Source: Halomonas daqiaonensis
GTDB taxonomy: Bacteria; Pseudomonadota; Gammaproteobacteria; Pseudomonadales; Halomonadaceae
Direction: 5' to 3'
NCBI RefSeq assembly: GCF_900109725.1
Contig: NZ_FOBC01000010.1
Coordinates: forward strand, 1-64,000
DNA length: 64,000 nucleotides
Shown here piece after piece: positions 36,659 to 45,178 of the stretch. The position numbers and the translations under genes are program-made. How positions within the stretch are numbered: the first letter of the stretch is position 1; the number at the start of each line of letters is the position of its first letter. Below the pieces are notes generated by a model. That model had not been told where the DNA came from. It made no database searches and saw nothing but the letters and a program-made list of their open reading frames with translations.

Positions 36659-37867
36659 TCACGCCTCGGCCCCGGTGCTGGCCTGGCGCTTCACCGGCAC
36701 CTCGTCGATGAACCAGTGCAGGGCCGCTGCCGCCACCGAGAGGAGGATGGCGATCTTCCACACCACAGCGTAGTCGCCGTAGAGGTCGTAGAAGTAGCCG
36801 CCCAGCCAGACGCCCGTGAAGGAGCCCAACTGGTGGAAGAGGAAGACGATGCCGCCGAGCATGGAGAGGTGGCGCACGCCGAACACCGAGGCGACGATGC
36901 CGTTGGTCAGCGGCACGGTTGAGAGCCACAATAGGCCCATTGCGATACCGAACAGGTAGGCGCTGGCCGGGCTCAGGGGGACGACGAGGAAGATGGTGAT
37001 CACCACGCCGCGGATCAGGTAGAGCCAGGTCAGCAGTCGCGGCTTGGAGAGAAAGCCGCCCAGCCAGCCGGCGGTGTAGGTGCCGACGATGTTGAACAGC
37101 CCCACCAGTGCCAGGACGGTGCCACCCACCTGCACGGCGATGCCGTTATCGACGAGATATCCAGGCAGGTGGACGCCGATGAATACTACCTGGAAACCGC
37201 AGACGAAGAAGCCCAGGCAGAGCAGCCAGAAGCCGCGATGGCCGGCTGCCTCGTCGAGTGCGGCTCGCAACGATAGGTCGCTGGCCTGTCGGGGCGAGGG
37301 GCGGTCGCGCAGCATCCCGCCCAGGGGCACCATCAATGCCGCCAGCCCGCCCATCACCAGCAGGGCGGCGGACCAGCCGAGCCACTCCAGCAGCCCCAGG
37401 GTGCCGGGCAGCATCGCGAACTGGCCGAAGGAGCCCGCGGCACTGACGATGCCCATGGCCAGGCTGCGCTTCTCGGGTGGCACGGCGCGCCCCACGGCGC
37501 CGAGGATCACCGAGAAGGTGGTGCCTGACAGGCCCAGGCCGATCAGCAGCCCGGCACTCACCGACATGCCCAGGGCCGAGTCCGACCCTCCCATCATGGC
37601 CAGCCCCAGGGCATAGAGCAGCCCTCCCGCCGCCACCACTCGCGCAGCCCCGAAGCGATCGGCCAGGGCCCCGCTGAAGGGCTGGGACAGCCCCCAGATC
37701 AGGTTCTGCAGGGCCAGGGCGAAGGCGAAGACCTCACGCCCCCAGCCCAGGTCACTGCTCATCGGCTCCATGAACAAGCCGAAACCATGGCGCAGGCCCA
37801 TGGCCAACGAGATGACCAGGCTGCCCAGGACGATGATCAGCAGGGTGTGGCGGCGAAGCGCATCCAT
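36659..37867 (-). CDS. MFS transporter
   Basis: 402 residues, 12 predicted helices. LRHGFGLFMEPMSSDLGWGREVFAFALALQNL, then FSGALADRFGAARVVAAGGLLYALG, which is the MFS motif A region (G-x-L-A-D-R-F-G). Resembles oxalate/formate-type and monocarboxylate-type antiporters, though the substrate is not assignable. The ATG at 37867 (MDALRR) begins the conserved part; a longer in-frame start at 37900 is possible. Confidence 0.85.
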   Translation of the reverse strand: MDALRRHTLLIIVLGSLVISLAMGLRHGFGLFMEPMSSDLGWGREVFAFALALQNLIWGLSQPFSGALADRFGAARVVAAGGLLYALGLAMMGGSDSALGMSVSAGLLIGLGLSGTTFSVILGAVGRAVPPEKRSLAMGIVSAAGSFGQFAMLPGTLGLLEWLGWSAALLVMGGLAALMVPLGGMLRDRPSPRQASDLSLRAALDEAAGHRGFWLLCLGFFVCGFQVVFIGVHLPGYLVDNGIAVQVGGTVLALVGLFNIVGTYTAGWLGGFLSKPRLLTWLYLIRGVVITIFLVVPLSPASAYLFGIAMGLLWLSTVPLTNGIVASVFGVRHLSMLGGIVFLFHQLGSFTGVWLGGYFYDLYGDYAVVWKIAILLSVAAAALHWFIDEVPVKRQASTGAEA

Positions 37868-38015
37868 TCGGGGAGAGACCTGTTTGCAGACTAATGACAA
37901 GCCACTATCGCGCGATCATCCACGTCTTGCCACTGTCGCTGTCCCGAGACAGTTACCCGGCCGCCATCCTAGGCGACGGAGGCCGGGCGTGATGGGTTTT
38001 GCGTCAGGGTTGCGC

Positions 38016-38759
38016 TCATCTCCCGAGCCCCATGAGCAGCAGCCAGCCACCATAGGCCACCAGGGCCAGGCCGAGCCCATCGGCCAGGCACTTCCAGGGG
38101 GAGACCAGCTTTTCCAGCAGAATGACCAGGGTGAGCAGGGCCATCCATGCCAGGTTCATCACCCCACCGATGAACATCAGTGCCATCAGCGCCCAGCAGC
38201 AGCCCGCACAGTACAGACCGAGCAGGATGCCGGCCCGCAGGGCGCGAACTCGGCTGGCAGGGAACCCCTCGGCGACCATGCCCAGTGGGCTGCGGCAACG
38301 GTACAGGCAGGCGTGCTTCAACGGTGTCCACTGGAAGGCGCCGGCGGCCAGCACCAGCAAACCGGCCGGGACGCTGTCATTCAGTGCTCGGGAGTACGAC
38401 AACAGGCCCAGTGCATGGAGCCCCCATTGGCTGGTCGTGGCCAGGGCCGCGTAACCCGCCCAGGCGAGCAGGTAACCGAGCGCAAAAAGGTAGGGCAGCG
38501 ACGCCCCCGTTCTGAGCTGGGGCCGCGCTGCGGCGAACATCAGGATGCCCGGCGCGGCCCCCGGCAGCATCATTCCGACCATCATCACCATCCACATGAT
38601 GAAGGTGGCCCAGGGCCGGAAGGACATGGGGGCCTCCATGCCCGGCATGCCTCCGGCCATGCGTACCAGATACCACCAGCTCAACACGGTGGCCAGCGCC
38701 AGACAGCCCACCAGCAGGGCACGATCGTGGCGTAGCGTGTGCAGGGAAATGGCACGCAT
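38016..38759 (-). CDS. DUF2182 membrane protein
   Basis: 247 residues, six to seven helices. The N-terminal half is Met-rich (GGMPGMEAPMSF, WMVMMVGMMLPGAAPGI) and CLYRCRSP and GLYCAGCCWALM in the second half carry conserved cysteines; both are typical of DUF2182, a predicted metal-binding membrane family. It follows the DUF1326 gene by 21 bases on the same strand and is almost certainly co-transcribed. The pair recurs in many genomes, from memory. The Met/Cys pattern suggests copper or another soft metal, which is inference. Confidence 0.88.
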   Translation of the reverse strand: MRAISLHTLRHDRALLVGCLALATVLSWWYLVRMAGGMPGMEAPMSFRPWATFIMWMVMMVGMMLPGAAPGILMFAAARPQLRTGASLPYLFALGYLLAWAGYAALATTSQWGLHALGLLSYSRALNDSVPAGLLVLAAGAFQWTPLKHACLYRCRSPLGMVAEGFPASRVRALRAGILLGLYCAGCCWALMALMFIGGVMNLAWMALLTLVILLEKLVSPWKCLADGLGLALVAYGGWLLLMGLGR

Positions 38760-38780
38760 CTCGCGCTCCTGCTGTTGTCC

Positions 38781-39386
38781 TTACGCCGCCTGATACTGGA
38801 AAGGAGAATAGAAGGCGGTGCGGCCGCCGAAGCTCCAGTCCAGGCCGTAGCCGCGGTGAGAGACCTGCTCCGATTGCGCCACCGTCCCGGTATTGCCTGG
38901 CGCAATCGCGACAGGATGGCCGCTGATGGTGACTTCCTCGCCGTTCTGTCCTGCGATGGCATTCAGCGAGGCCTCGGCGATCTCGCCCACTTCGAGCCGC
39001 TGGTGCTGGCTTTCGATGTCGTAGCGCATCGGCAAGGACTCGACCGCCAGGATCTCGCCGACGAAGCCGGCGAGGGTGGCCGGATGCCCCCCGGCACTGC
39101 CGCCGAAGATCTGTACCAGGGCGTCATGCTGTTGCTGGTTGGCGCTGGCGTCGACGTAGACCACTACTTTCCAGTCGCCGGCGGTCATGTTTCCCGGGGC
39201 ATGCAGGGCCATGGCAAGATTCAGCCCATCGAGGGAGGTGCCATCCATGCTCCCACGATCGATATGCCATGCCACCAGGGCGTCGCAGCTGCCTTCCGTG
39301 GGATCCTCGCCGAACAGGCAGGGACAGGCTCCCTTGCAGTTGCAGGCCTCGAAGTAGGTGCCCTCGATTCGCCATTGTGTCGTCAT
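38781..39386 (-). CDS. DUF1326 protein with CxCxxxCPC metal-binding motif
   Basis: 201 residues. The N-terminus FEACNCKGACPCLFGEDP (about 12-29) has four closely spaced cysteines, the DUF1326 hallmark; the rest is a beta-rich domain (AMALHAPGNMTAGDWKVVVYVDASANQQQHDAL, RMRYDIESQH-like strands, and FSPFQYQAA at the end). The ATG at 39386 has AGAGGAGAT upstream; the in-frame extension to 39515 is unlike the family. Upstream of the DUF2182 gene and divergent from the regulator at 39592, with 205 bases between. Function is unknown; a cytosolic metal carrier for the DUF2182 protein is a guess. Confidence 0.9.
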   Translation of the reverse strand: MTTQWRIEGTYFEACNCKGACPCLFGEDPTEGSCDALVAWHIDRGSMDGTSLDGLNLAMALHAPGNMTAGDWKVVVYVDASANQQQHDALVQIFGGSAGGHPATLAGFVGEILAVESLPMRYDIESQHQRLEVGEIAEASLNAIAGQNGEEVTISGHPVAIAPGNTGTVAQSEQVSHRGYGLDWSFGGRTAFYSPFQYQAA

Positions 39387-39591
39387 GATCGAATCTCCTC
39401 TGGGTCTTTGTCTGTGGGTGAGAGTCGTCACTGGATGTCGTGTCATTCCCATCCGTGTCTTACACGTATAGCGCCTTGTCGGGTGCCGCTCTCGAGAAGG
39501 CGATGAGAATTCCATGAGAATCGATATCGAGGCGACGACGTGGTGAGCTTGGATTAGGCTGAAGGAGAGTCACTGCAAGCGGGACGGACCG

Positions 39592-41568
39592 ATGGCAGGC
39601 CTGGAACGATGGGTCCCTGGCCCTGCCGGTACGCTGGCAGGCCGGGAAGCGGAGCTGGAGCAACTGTTGACCCTGCTGGACGAGGCGGGGCCGAGGGTGA
39701 TGTGGGTCCACGGGGTCGCGGGCATCGGCAAGAGCGTCCTAGTGGGCCGTTTCGTGCATAACGCCGAGCGTGGCGGCGTTCGCTGTCTGTTCCTGGAAGG
39801 AGGCAGTATCGAGCCTACGCCCGAGGGTTTCCTGACCGCCCTGGGCGAGGCAGTGCAGACCCGCCTCGAGACCTTGCCTGATCTGGAAGGCCTGTTGGAG
39901 GGGCTATTGGAAGGGCAGCAGCGCCGGCTGTTGATCATCGCCGTGGACGGCGTCGAGGCCTTGCATCTGCTGGACACCTGGCTGCGCTCTTCGCTGGTGC
40001 CGCAGTTGCCCGATGGCGTGCGGCTTCTGCTCAGCGGGCGTCATCGGCCGGCAACGCGCTGGCACGGCGGGCCGGAGGGGCGGGGGGTGCGAGTGCTGTC
40101 GATGGCTCCCCTGGCCATCTCCGATGCGACGCGATTGCTGGAAAGCCTGGGCTTTTCCGGTGCGCAGGCGACGGCCCTGGCAAGGCGGCTGCACGGTAAT
40201 CCGCTGGCGATCCAACTGGCCGCTGCCACCTTGCCCGCACGCCCCGGCTTCCGGCTGCCAGAGGCCTCCCTGCAGCAGCTCATGGACGCACTCACCGAGC
40301 TTTACCTGGCGGATATCACCGATCCGCTCCAGCGTCGCTTGCTGGAGGGGGCCAGCGTGGTGCGCCGTATCACCGAACCGCTGCTGGAGGCCATGTTCCC
40401 CGAGGTCTCGCCCGATGATGCCTATGCTCGCCTGCGCACGCTCGACCTCGTCGAGGCCCTGCCAGACGGCCTGGGCCTGCATGAGATGGTGCGCGAGGCG
40501 CTGGAGCGGAGTTTTCTCGCCCGGGACCCGCAGCGTCACGGGCGCTATCGCCGTCGGGCCTGGCAGGCCCTGGCGAGGCAGGTCGCCGGATCGGGGCGCA
40601 GCGAGTTGTGGCGTTACACCGCCGATCTGCTCTATCTGGTCGAGAACCCCGTCGTACGCGAAGCCTTCTTCCCGTCGGACCGTCCCGAGCTGGTGGTGGA
40701 GCCGGCACACCCGGGTGACGTGCCCACGCTTCAGGACATTATCCATCGCCATGAAGGTCCCGAAGGAGCGCGGGCCCTGTGGCGATGGTGGCAGGCGATG
40801 CCCGAGGCCTTCTTCGTGGTGCGCGATACAGGAGGCCGGTGCCAGGGCCTGTGTTGCCGTTTCGATCCCCACCAGGCGTCGCCCAGGTGCCTGGCCGAGG
40901 ATCCCGTCACCGCGGCCTGGTGCAAGGCGCTGAAGGCCTCGCCCTTGCCCGACGGCGAGCGGGTGCTGTTCATTCGCCGCTGGTTGGGACGCGACGACGG
41001 CGAACGCCCGGGCGAGGTCCAGGCCGCCTGTTGGCTGGCCCTCAAGCGCGATTACATGGAGATGCGGCCGGCCCTGCGCCGCGTCTATCTGGTGCTCTCC
41101 GACCTTTCCCCCTATGCGGCGGTCGCCGAGACGCTGGGGTTCCGGCCGCTACCGACTCGCGTCACCCTGGACGGAGTCGAGCATGCCTCCGCGATGCTCG
41201 ACTTCGGACCGCGTTCGGTGGACGGCTGGCTGGCTCGGCTGGCTGCCGCGGAGCTAGGGCTGGAGGGCGCCACCGAATGGCTGGATCGACAGGCGCACGA
41301 GCTGATCCACCATGACCGCCGCATTGCCCTGACGCCGCTGGAATTCGGCGTGCTCACGTACCTGCTGGATCGTGAAGGCGAAGCGGTATCCCGTGAGCGG
41401 CTGCTGCAGGAGGTATGGCAGAGCGACTATACGGGCTGGAGCAACAAGGTGGATGCCGTGGTGGTGGGACTGCGGCGCAAGCTGCGGGATGAGGCGGGCC
41501 GCATCGAGACGGTGACAGGGGTCGGTTACCGCTATCGCCATGGCGACCTCTGCCCGCCTGACCTGTGA
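39592..41568 (+). CDS. NTPase / GNAT-like / winged-helix transcriptional regulator
   Basis: 658 residues with three parts. About 10-340: STAND/AAA-type NTPase with Walker A GVAGIGKS (41-48), Walker B LLIIAVD (113-119), and LHGNPLAIQLAA. About 365-545: a GNAT-like region (EPAHPGDVPTLQDIIHRHEG, FFVVRDTGGRCQGL, SPYAAVAETLGFRPLP). About 570-658: an OmpR/PhoB-type winged helix (LTPLEFGVLTYLLDREGEAVSRERLLQEVW, VVVGLRRKLRD, VTGVGYRY). DNA-binding at the C-terminus of an NTPase is reversed from the usual SARP/LuxR-type order. It diverges from DUF1326-DUF2182, whose likely controller it is. The GNAT region lacks an obvious Q/R-x-x-G-x-G loop, so it may be a ligand-binding relic. Confidence 0.75.
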   Translation: MAGLERWVPGPAGTLAGREAELEQLLTLLDEAGPRVMWVHGVAGIGKSVLVGRFVHNAERGGVRCLFLEGGSIEPTPEGFLTALGEAVQTRLETLPDLEGLLEGLLEGQQRRLLIIAVDGVEALHLLDTWLRSSLVPQLPDGVRLLLSGRHRPATRWHGGPEGRGVRVLSMAPLAISDATRLLESLGFSGAQATALARRLHGNPLAIQLAAATLPARPGFRLPEASLQQLMDALTELYLADITDPLQRRLLEGASVVRRITEPLLEAMFPEVSPDDAYARLRTLDLVEALPDGLGLHEMVREALERSFLARDPQRHGRYRRRAWQALARQVAGSGRSELWRYTADLLYLVENPVVREAFFPSDRPELVVEPAHPGDVPTLQDIIHRHEGPEGARALWRWWQAMPEAFFVVRDTGGRCQGLCCRFDPHQASPRCLAEDPVTAAWCKALKASPLPDGERVLFIRRWLGRDDGERPGEVQAACWLALKRDYMEMRPALRRVYLVLSDLSPYAAVAETLGFRPLPTRVTLDGVEHASAMLDFGPRSVDGWLARLAAAELGLEGATEWLDRQAHELIHHDRRIALTPLEFGVLTYLLDREGEAVSRERLLQEVWQSDYTGWSNKVDAVVVGLRRKLRDEAGRIETVTGVGYRYRHGDLCPPDL

Positions 41569-41586
41569 AGGCAGGGGCGCTGTCGA

Positions 41587-41639
41587 GGAAACGCTGAGTG
41601 CATGCGTGCCATTCAGCGATGGTGCATCTCAGTGTTTCC
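41587..41639. terminator. Bidirectional terminator between convergent genes
   Basis: Arms GGAAACGCTGAG (41587-41598) and CTCAGTGTTTCC (41628-41639) pair at 11 of 12 positions, with GAGTGCA/TGCATCTC extending the stem inward. It lies between the convergent regulator (+) and aminotransferase (-) genes and can serve both. Confidence 0.6.
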
Positions 41640-41647
41640 TTCTAGCC

Positions 41648-42754
41648 TCACCCCTCCTTCAGGGCGCGCTCCAGGATCGCCAGCCGGCCCGGCACCAGGG
41701 CATCTTCCACGGCAGTGATGCGCAGCACGTGCCCGAGGTTCGGGTGAGCCGGACGGGCAATCAGTCGTCCGTCCTCGAGCAGTTCCCGGTTGACTCGCTC
41801 GGCGAGCTCGGCGCTGGGCAGCCGGATGGCGATGAAGTTGGTGGCGCTGGGCAGCACCTCGGCGCCGAGCCCGCGGAAGTGCTCGGCCAGTCGTTCGCGA
41901 CGCTTGAGTACTGCGGCGATGTGCTCGTGGGTCTCGTCGGGATGGTCCAGGACCAACTCGGCGGCGGCTTGGGTCAGCGTCGAGACCGCATAGTGGATGC
42001 GTACCTTCATCATCATCGCCAGGGTCTCGGGCTCCGCGATGGCATAGCCGACTCGCAGCCCGGCCATGCCGTGGGCCTTGGAGAGGGTGCGCAGGCGGAT
42101 CACGCCGGGCAGGACCTCACGAGCGAAGGGCGACTCGGCATCGTCGCGGAAGTCGTGGTAGGCCTCGTCGAGCAGCAGCCAGCAGTCGTCGGGCAGCGTC
42201 TCGCGCAGGCGGCGAACGGCCGCGTCGTCGTGCAGATGGCCGCCGGGGTTGTCGGGATTGGCCAGGTAGACCAGCCGGGCCTGCTCCCGCCGGGCAGCGG
42301 TGGAAAGGGCCTCGAGGTCGGGGGCGAGGCGGCCCGGCGCCTCGTCGTAGGGCACCTCGACCAGCCGGCAGCCCTGGCCCCGGGCGAAGTAGCCGAAGGT
42401 GGGGTAGGTGCCGCCGGTGGCCACCACGCTAGTGCCGGGTTCGGCCACGGTGCGCAGGGTGAGGGCGATCAGGCTGTCGGCCCCGGCGTCGACCAGCAGG
42501 GCCTCGAGCGGGATGCCCTGCTGCTCAGCGAGCCGCTGACGAATTCCCAGTGCCTCCGAATCCCCGTAGCAGTAGGCATGCTCGACCATGGCGTCGCCGA
42601 AGTGTTCGCGCAGGGCACGGTGGGGCATGTCGAGCCCCTCGTTGGAACCCAGGCGATGGGGGATCTCGCGGCCCAGGCGGCGCTCCAGTACGCGGATCCC
42701 GGGGAAGGGGTTGGTCGGACCGTCGCCGGTCAAGTGGTCGGGAAAGCGGGGCAT
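41648..42754 (-). CDS. PLP-dependent aminotransferase, histidinol-phosphate aminotransferase-like
   Basis: 368 residues. Fold-type I aminotransferase: RLGSNEGLDMPH near the N-terminus, NPDNPGGHLHDDAAVRRL, LLLDEAYHDFRD with the Asp that contacts pyridoxal N1, and RTLSKAHGMAGLRVGYA with the catalytic lysine. HisC/CobD-like, but genome context is not histidine synthesis: it closes an operon of ABC transporter, FAD oxidase and EamA genes. The ATG at 42754 has GGGAG 6 nt upstream. Likely transaminates an imported amino compound or its oxidised product. Confidence 0.85.
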   Translation of the reverse strand: MPRFPDHLTGDGPTNPFPGIRVLERRLGREIPHRLGSNEGLDMPHRALREHFGDAMVEHAYCYGDSEALGIRQRLAEQQGIPLEALLVDAGADSLIALTLRTVAEPGTSVVATGGTYPTFGYFARGQGCRLVEVPYDEAPGRLAPDLEALSTAARREQARLVYLANPDNPGGHLHDDAAVRRLRETLPDDCWLLLDEAYHDFRDDAESPFAREVLPGVIRLRTLSKAHGMAGLRVGYAIAEPETLAMMMKVRIHYAVSTLTQAAAELVLDHPDETHEHIAAVLKRRERLAEHFRGLGAEVLPSATNFIAIRLPSAELAERVNRELLEDGRLIARPAHPNLGHVLRITAVEDALVPGRLAILERALKEG

Positions 42755-42767
42755 CGTGAACTCCCAG

Positions 42768-43748
42768 TCAGGTGTGGTCCGGGGGAATGGTGTCACGGTC
42801 GGCCAGGCGCGGGTCGTGGTCAAGGCGCCGCTTGCCGAGCATGACGACGGCAATCGCCGCGAGGATCAGCAGCAGAGCCACCACGACCTGCAGCGTCAGC
42901 GGCTCGCCCAGCAGTAGGCTGGCGCTGACGACACCGACCACCGGAATGATCAGAGTGCTGATGGTGGACTGGCCTAGGGTGAGGCGGTTGACGTTGCGAA
43001 ACCATAGCATCTGCGCCAGGCAGATCGAGAACACCAGATGGTAACCCAGTGCCAGCCATGTCGTGTCGAGCCAGTCGCCGGGCAGGGGCGGGGTTTCCTG
43101 CCATGCCGCGAGCCCGATCATTGGTGCAGCACAGATCGCGAACTGCCAGCCGGTGATCACCACCGGATGGCTTTCCCAGTGACCTCGTCGCTTGATCAGC
43201 ACGGTACCCAGCGCCCAGGAAACGGCTGCCCCGAGCACGATAACGGGCCCGATGAGGTCTTCGGTTCGCGCTGCCAGTGCCGCGGGCCCGAGCAGCACGA
43301 CAAGCCCCAGTTGCCCAGTGGCCAGGCCCAGCCACTGGCGCGGCCTGACAACTTCGCCGAGCAGTCCCCAGGCCATCAGCAATGCCCAGCACGGCATGGT
43401 GAAGGCGATGATCGCCGCCTGGGAGGTCGGCATGCGCAGCTGGGCAAAGGCGGTGGCAAGGTTGAAGCCGAGGATGGTGAACAGTCCGGTGACCGCGAGC
43501 CACGGCCACTCCCGGCCCGCCACGCGAAGCGGCAGGCCGCGCCAGTAGGCCCAACCCAGCAGCACCAGTGCGCCGGCGGTGAAGCCGATGGCTCGCAGGG
43601 TGAAGGGCGGAAGATCACGGAGGATAAAACGTACCGCTGGCCAGTTACCCCCCCAGAAGAGTCCGATGGCGAGGATCAAGGCCAGCGAACCGAATGCCGG
43701 GTTGGCGGCCAGTAGGCGTGTCAGGCGGTCGGTGAGGAAGCGTGCCAT
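42768..43748 (-). CDS. EamA/DMT-family transporter
   Basis: 326 residues, ten helices in two EamA repeats (ILAIGLFWGGNWPAVRFIL and VIVLGAAVSWALGTVLIKRR). It lies 13 bases from the aminotransferase and 7 from the FAD oxidase in one operon, so it may export a by-product such as an amino or keto acid. Substrate unknown. Confidence 0.87.
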   Translation of the reverse strand: MARFLTDRLTRLLAANPAFGSLALILAIGLFWGGNWPAVRFILRDLPPFTLRAIGFTAGALVLLGWAYWRGLPLRVAGREWPWLAVTGLFTILGFNLATAFAQLRMPTSQAAIIAFTMPCWALLMAWGLLGEVVRPRQWLGLATGQLGLVVLLGPAALAARTEDLIGPVIVLGAAVSWALGTVLIKRRGHWESHPVVITGWQFAICAAPMIGLAAWQETPPLPGDWLDTTWLALGYHLVFSICLAQMLWFRNVNRLTLGQSTISTLIIPVVGVVSASLLLGEPLTLQVVVALLLILAAIAVVMLGKRRLDHDPRLADRDTIPPDHT

Positions 43749-43755
43749 CGAGCGT

Positions 43756-45150
43756 TCAGCCCTGCTTCGGGGCGAGTACCTTGTGGCGATTGAGTAGCCC
43801 GTGTGGGTCGAGGGCTCGCTTGAGGGTATGCATCAGCGTGATCTCCTCGGGGGTACGCGAGAGGCCCAGGTAGTTGCGTTTTTCCAGACCGATACCGTGC
43901 TCGGCTGACACCGAGCCGCCAAGCTTTGCCAGCGGTGTGTAGACGAGATGCTCGACAGCTCGGCGAGCCGCTGGATCGGCAGTGCCGACTGTGATGGAAA
44001 TATGCAGGTTGCCGTCGCCCAGATGGCCGAAGGTGACCATGCGCCCTTGAGGCCAGTCGTGGGCCAGCGCTTCCTCCAGCGTGGCGACATAGCGATGCAT
44101 TTCGGGGATCGGCAGGCTGACGTCGAAAGCAAGTAGTGGCGAGAGGGCCTGGATCAGCCCCTCGATATCCTCGCGGATAGACCAGAGGCCCTGGCGTTGA
44201 GAGTCGGACTGGGCGAGGACCGCATCACTGATCAGCCCGTCTTCCAGGGCGCGCTCCAGGGCGAGGGCGAACTGGGTGCCATGGCTCTCCGGGTCGCTCC
44301 CCAGTGACTCGAAGAGCACGTAGAAGGGTGCTTCGGGCGACAGCGGTGGCGTGTGTCGACCGCTTTCCTGGGTGAGCAGTCGATAGTGGCTTTGCCACAT
44401 CGCCTCGAAGGCCGCCAGGCTGCCTCCCAGGCTGCGGCCCAAGTGGCCCAGCAGGCCGGTCAGATCCTCGAAGGAGGGGCAGGCGACCAGTGCTGTCTGC
44501 ACATCCGGGGTGGGCGGGTGCAGGCGCAGCACCGCCCGGGTGACGATGCCCAGCGTTCCCTCGCTGCCGATGAACAGCTGCTTGAGGTCGAAGCCCGCAT
44601 TGTTCTTTAGCATGCGGTTCATCGAGCTGACCACGCTGCCGTCGGCCAGCACCGCCTCCAGCCCCAGCACCTGCTGGCGCATCATGCCGTAGCGGATGAC
44701 CCGGATGCCGCCGGCATTGGTGGCGATGTTGCCGCCGATGGTGCAGCTGCCGCGAGCGCCAAGGTCCAGGGCAAACTGCAGGCCCACCGCCTCGGCGGCC
44801 TGCTGGACGCTTTCCAATGGCGCACCCGCCTGCACGGTGAGGGTGGCACTGACTGGGTCGACGGCTTCGATGGCGGTCATCCGCTCGAGCGATACCGCCA
44901 GCTCGTCGGGATCCGCCTCGGCCCCATGCATCAGGCCGGTGAGGCCGCCGTGGGTCACCACCGGCTGGCGAGCAGCATGGCAGACACGCATCACCGCGGC
45001 GAGCTCCGAGGTCGATCCCGGACGCACGATGGCCCCGGCGCGGCAGGGCGCGCCGGTCAGCCAGTCAGCTCGTCGGGCACTGACATCCTCGCCGGTGAGG
45101 ACGTTGCTCGCGCCGACGATGGCAGTAATCTCCTTCAAGAGGGCGTCCAT
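43756..45150 (-). CDS. FAD-binding oxidoreductase, D-lactate/glycolate oxidase (GlcD) type
   Basis: 464 residues. An FAD-linked PCMH domain (IVRPGSTSELAAVMRVCHAARQPVVTHGGLTGLMHGA at about 45-80; LDLGARGSCTIGGNIATNAGGIRVIRYG) and a C-terminal FAD-linked oxidase domain with VTFGHLGDGNLHISI and SVSAEHGIGLEKRNYLGL. Enzymes of this group oxidise D-2-hydroxyacids such as D-lactate, glycolate and 2-hydroxyglutarate. The ATG at 45150 is 28 bases after the ABC ATPase; an in-frame extension to 45336 runs over that gene and is not used. The true substrate cannot be told here. Confidence 0.87.
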   Translation of the reverse strand: MDALLKEITAIVGASNVLTGEDVSARRADWLTGAPCRAGAIVRPGSTSELAAVMRVCHAARQPVVTHGGLTGLMHGAEADPDELAVSLERMTAIEAVDPVSATLTVQAGAPLESVQQAAEAVGLQFALDLGARGSCTIGGNIATNAGGIRVIRYGMMRQQVLGLEAVLADGSVVSSMNRMLKNNAGFDLKQLFIGSEGTLGIVTRAVLRLHPPTPDVQTALVACPSFEDLTGLLGHLGRSLGGSLAAFEAMWQSHYRLLTQESGRHTPPLSPEAPFYVLFESLGSDPESHGTQFALALERALEDGLISDAVLAQSDSQRQGLWSIREDIEGLIQALSPLLAFDVSLPIPEMHRYVATLEEALAHDWPQGRMVTFGHLGDGNLHISITVGTADPAARRAVEHLVYTPLAKLGGSVSAEHGIGLEKRNYLGLSRTPEEITLMHTLKRALDPHGLLNRHKVLAPKQG

Positions 45151-45178
45151 GACAGGGTCAGGCTCCGGATGGCGTAGA

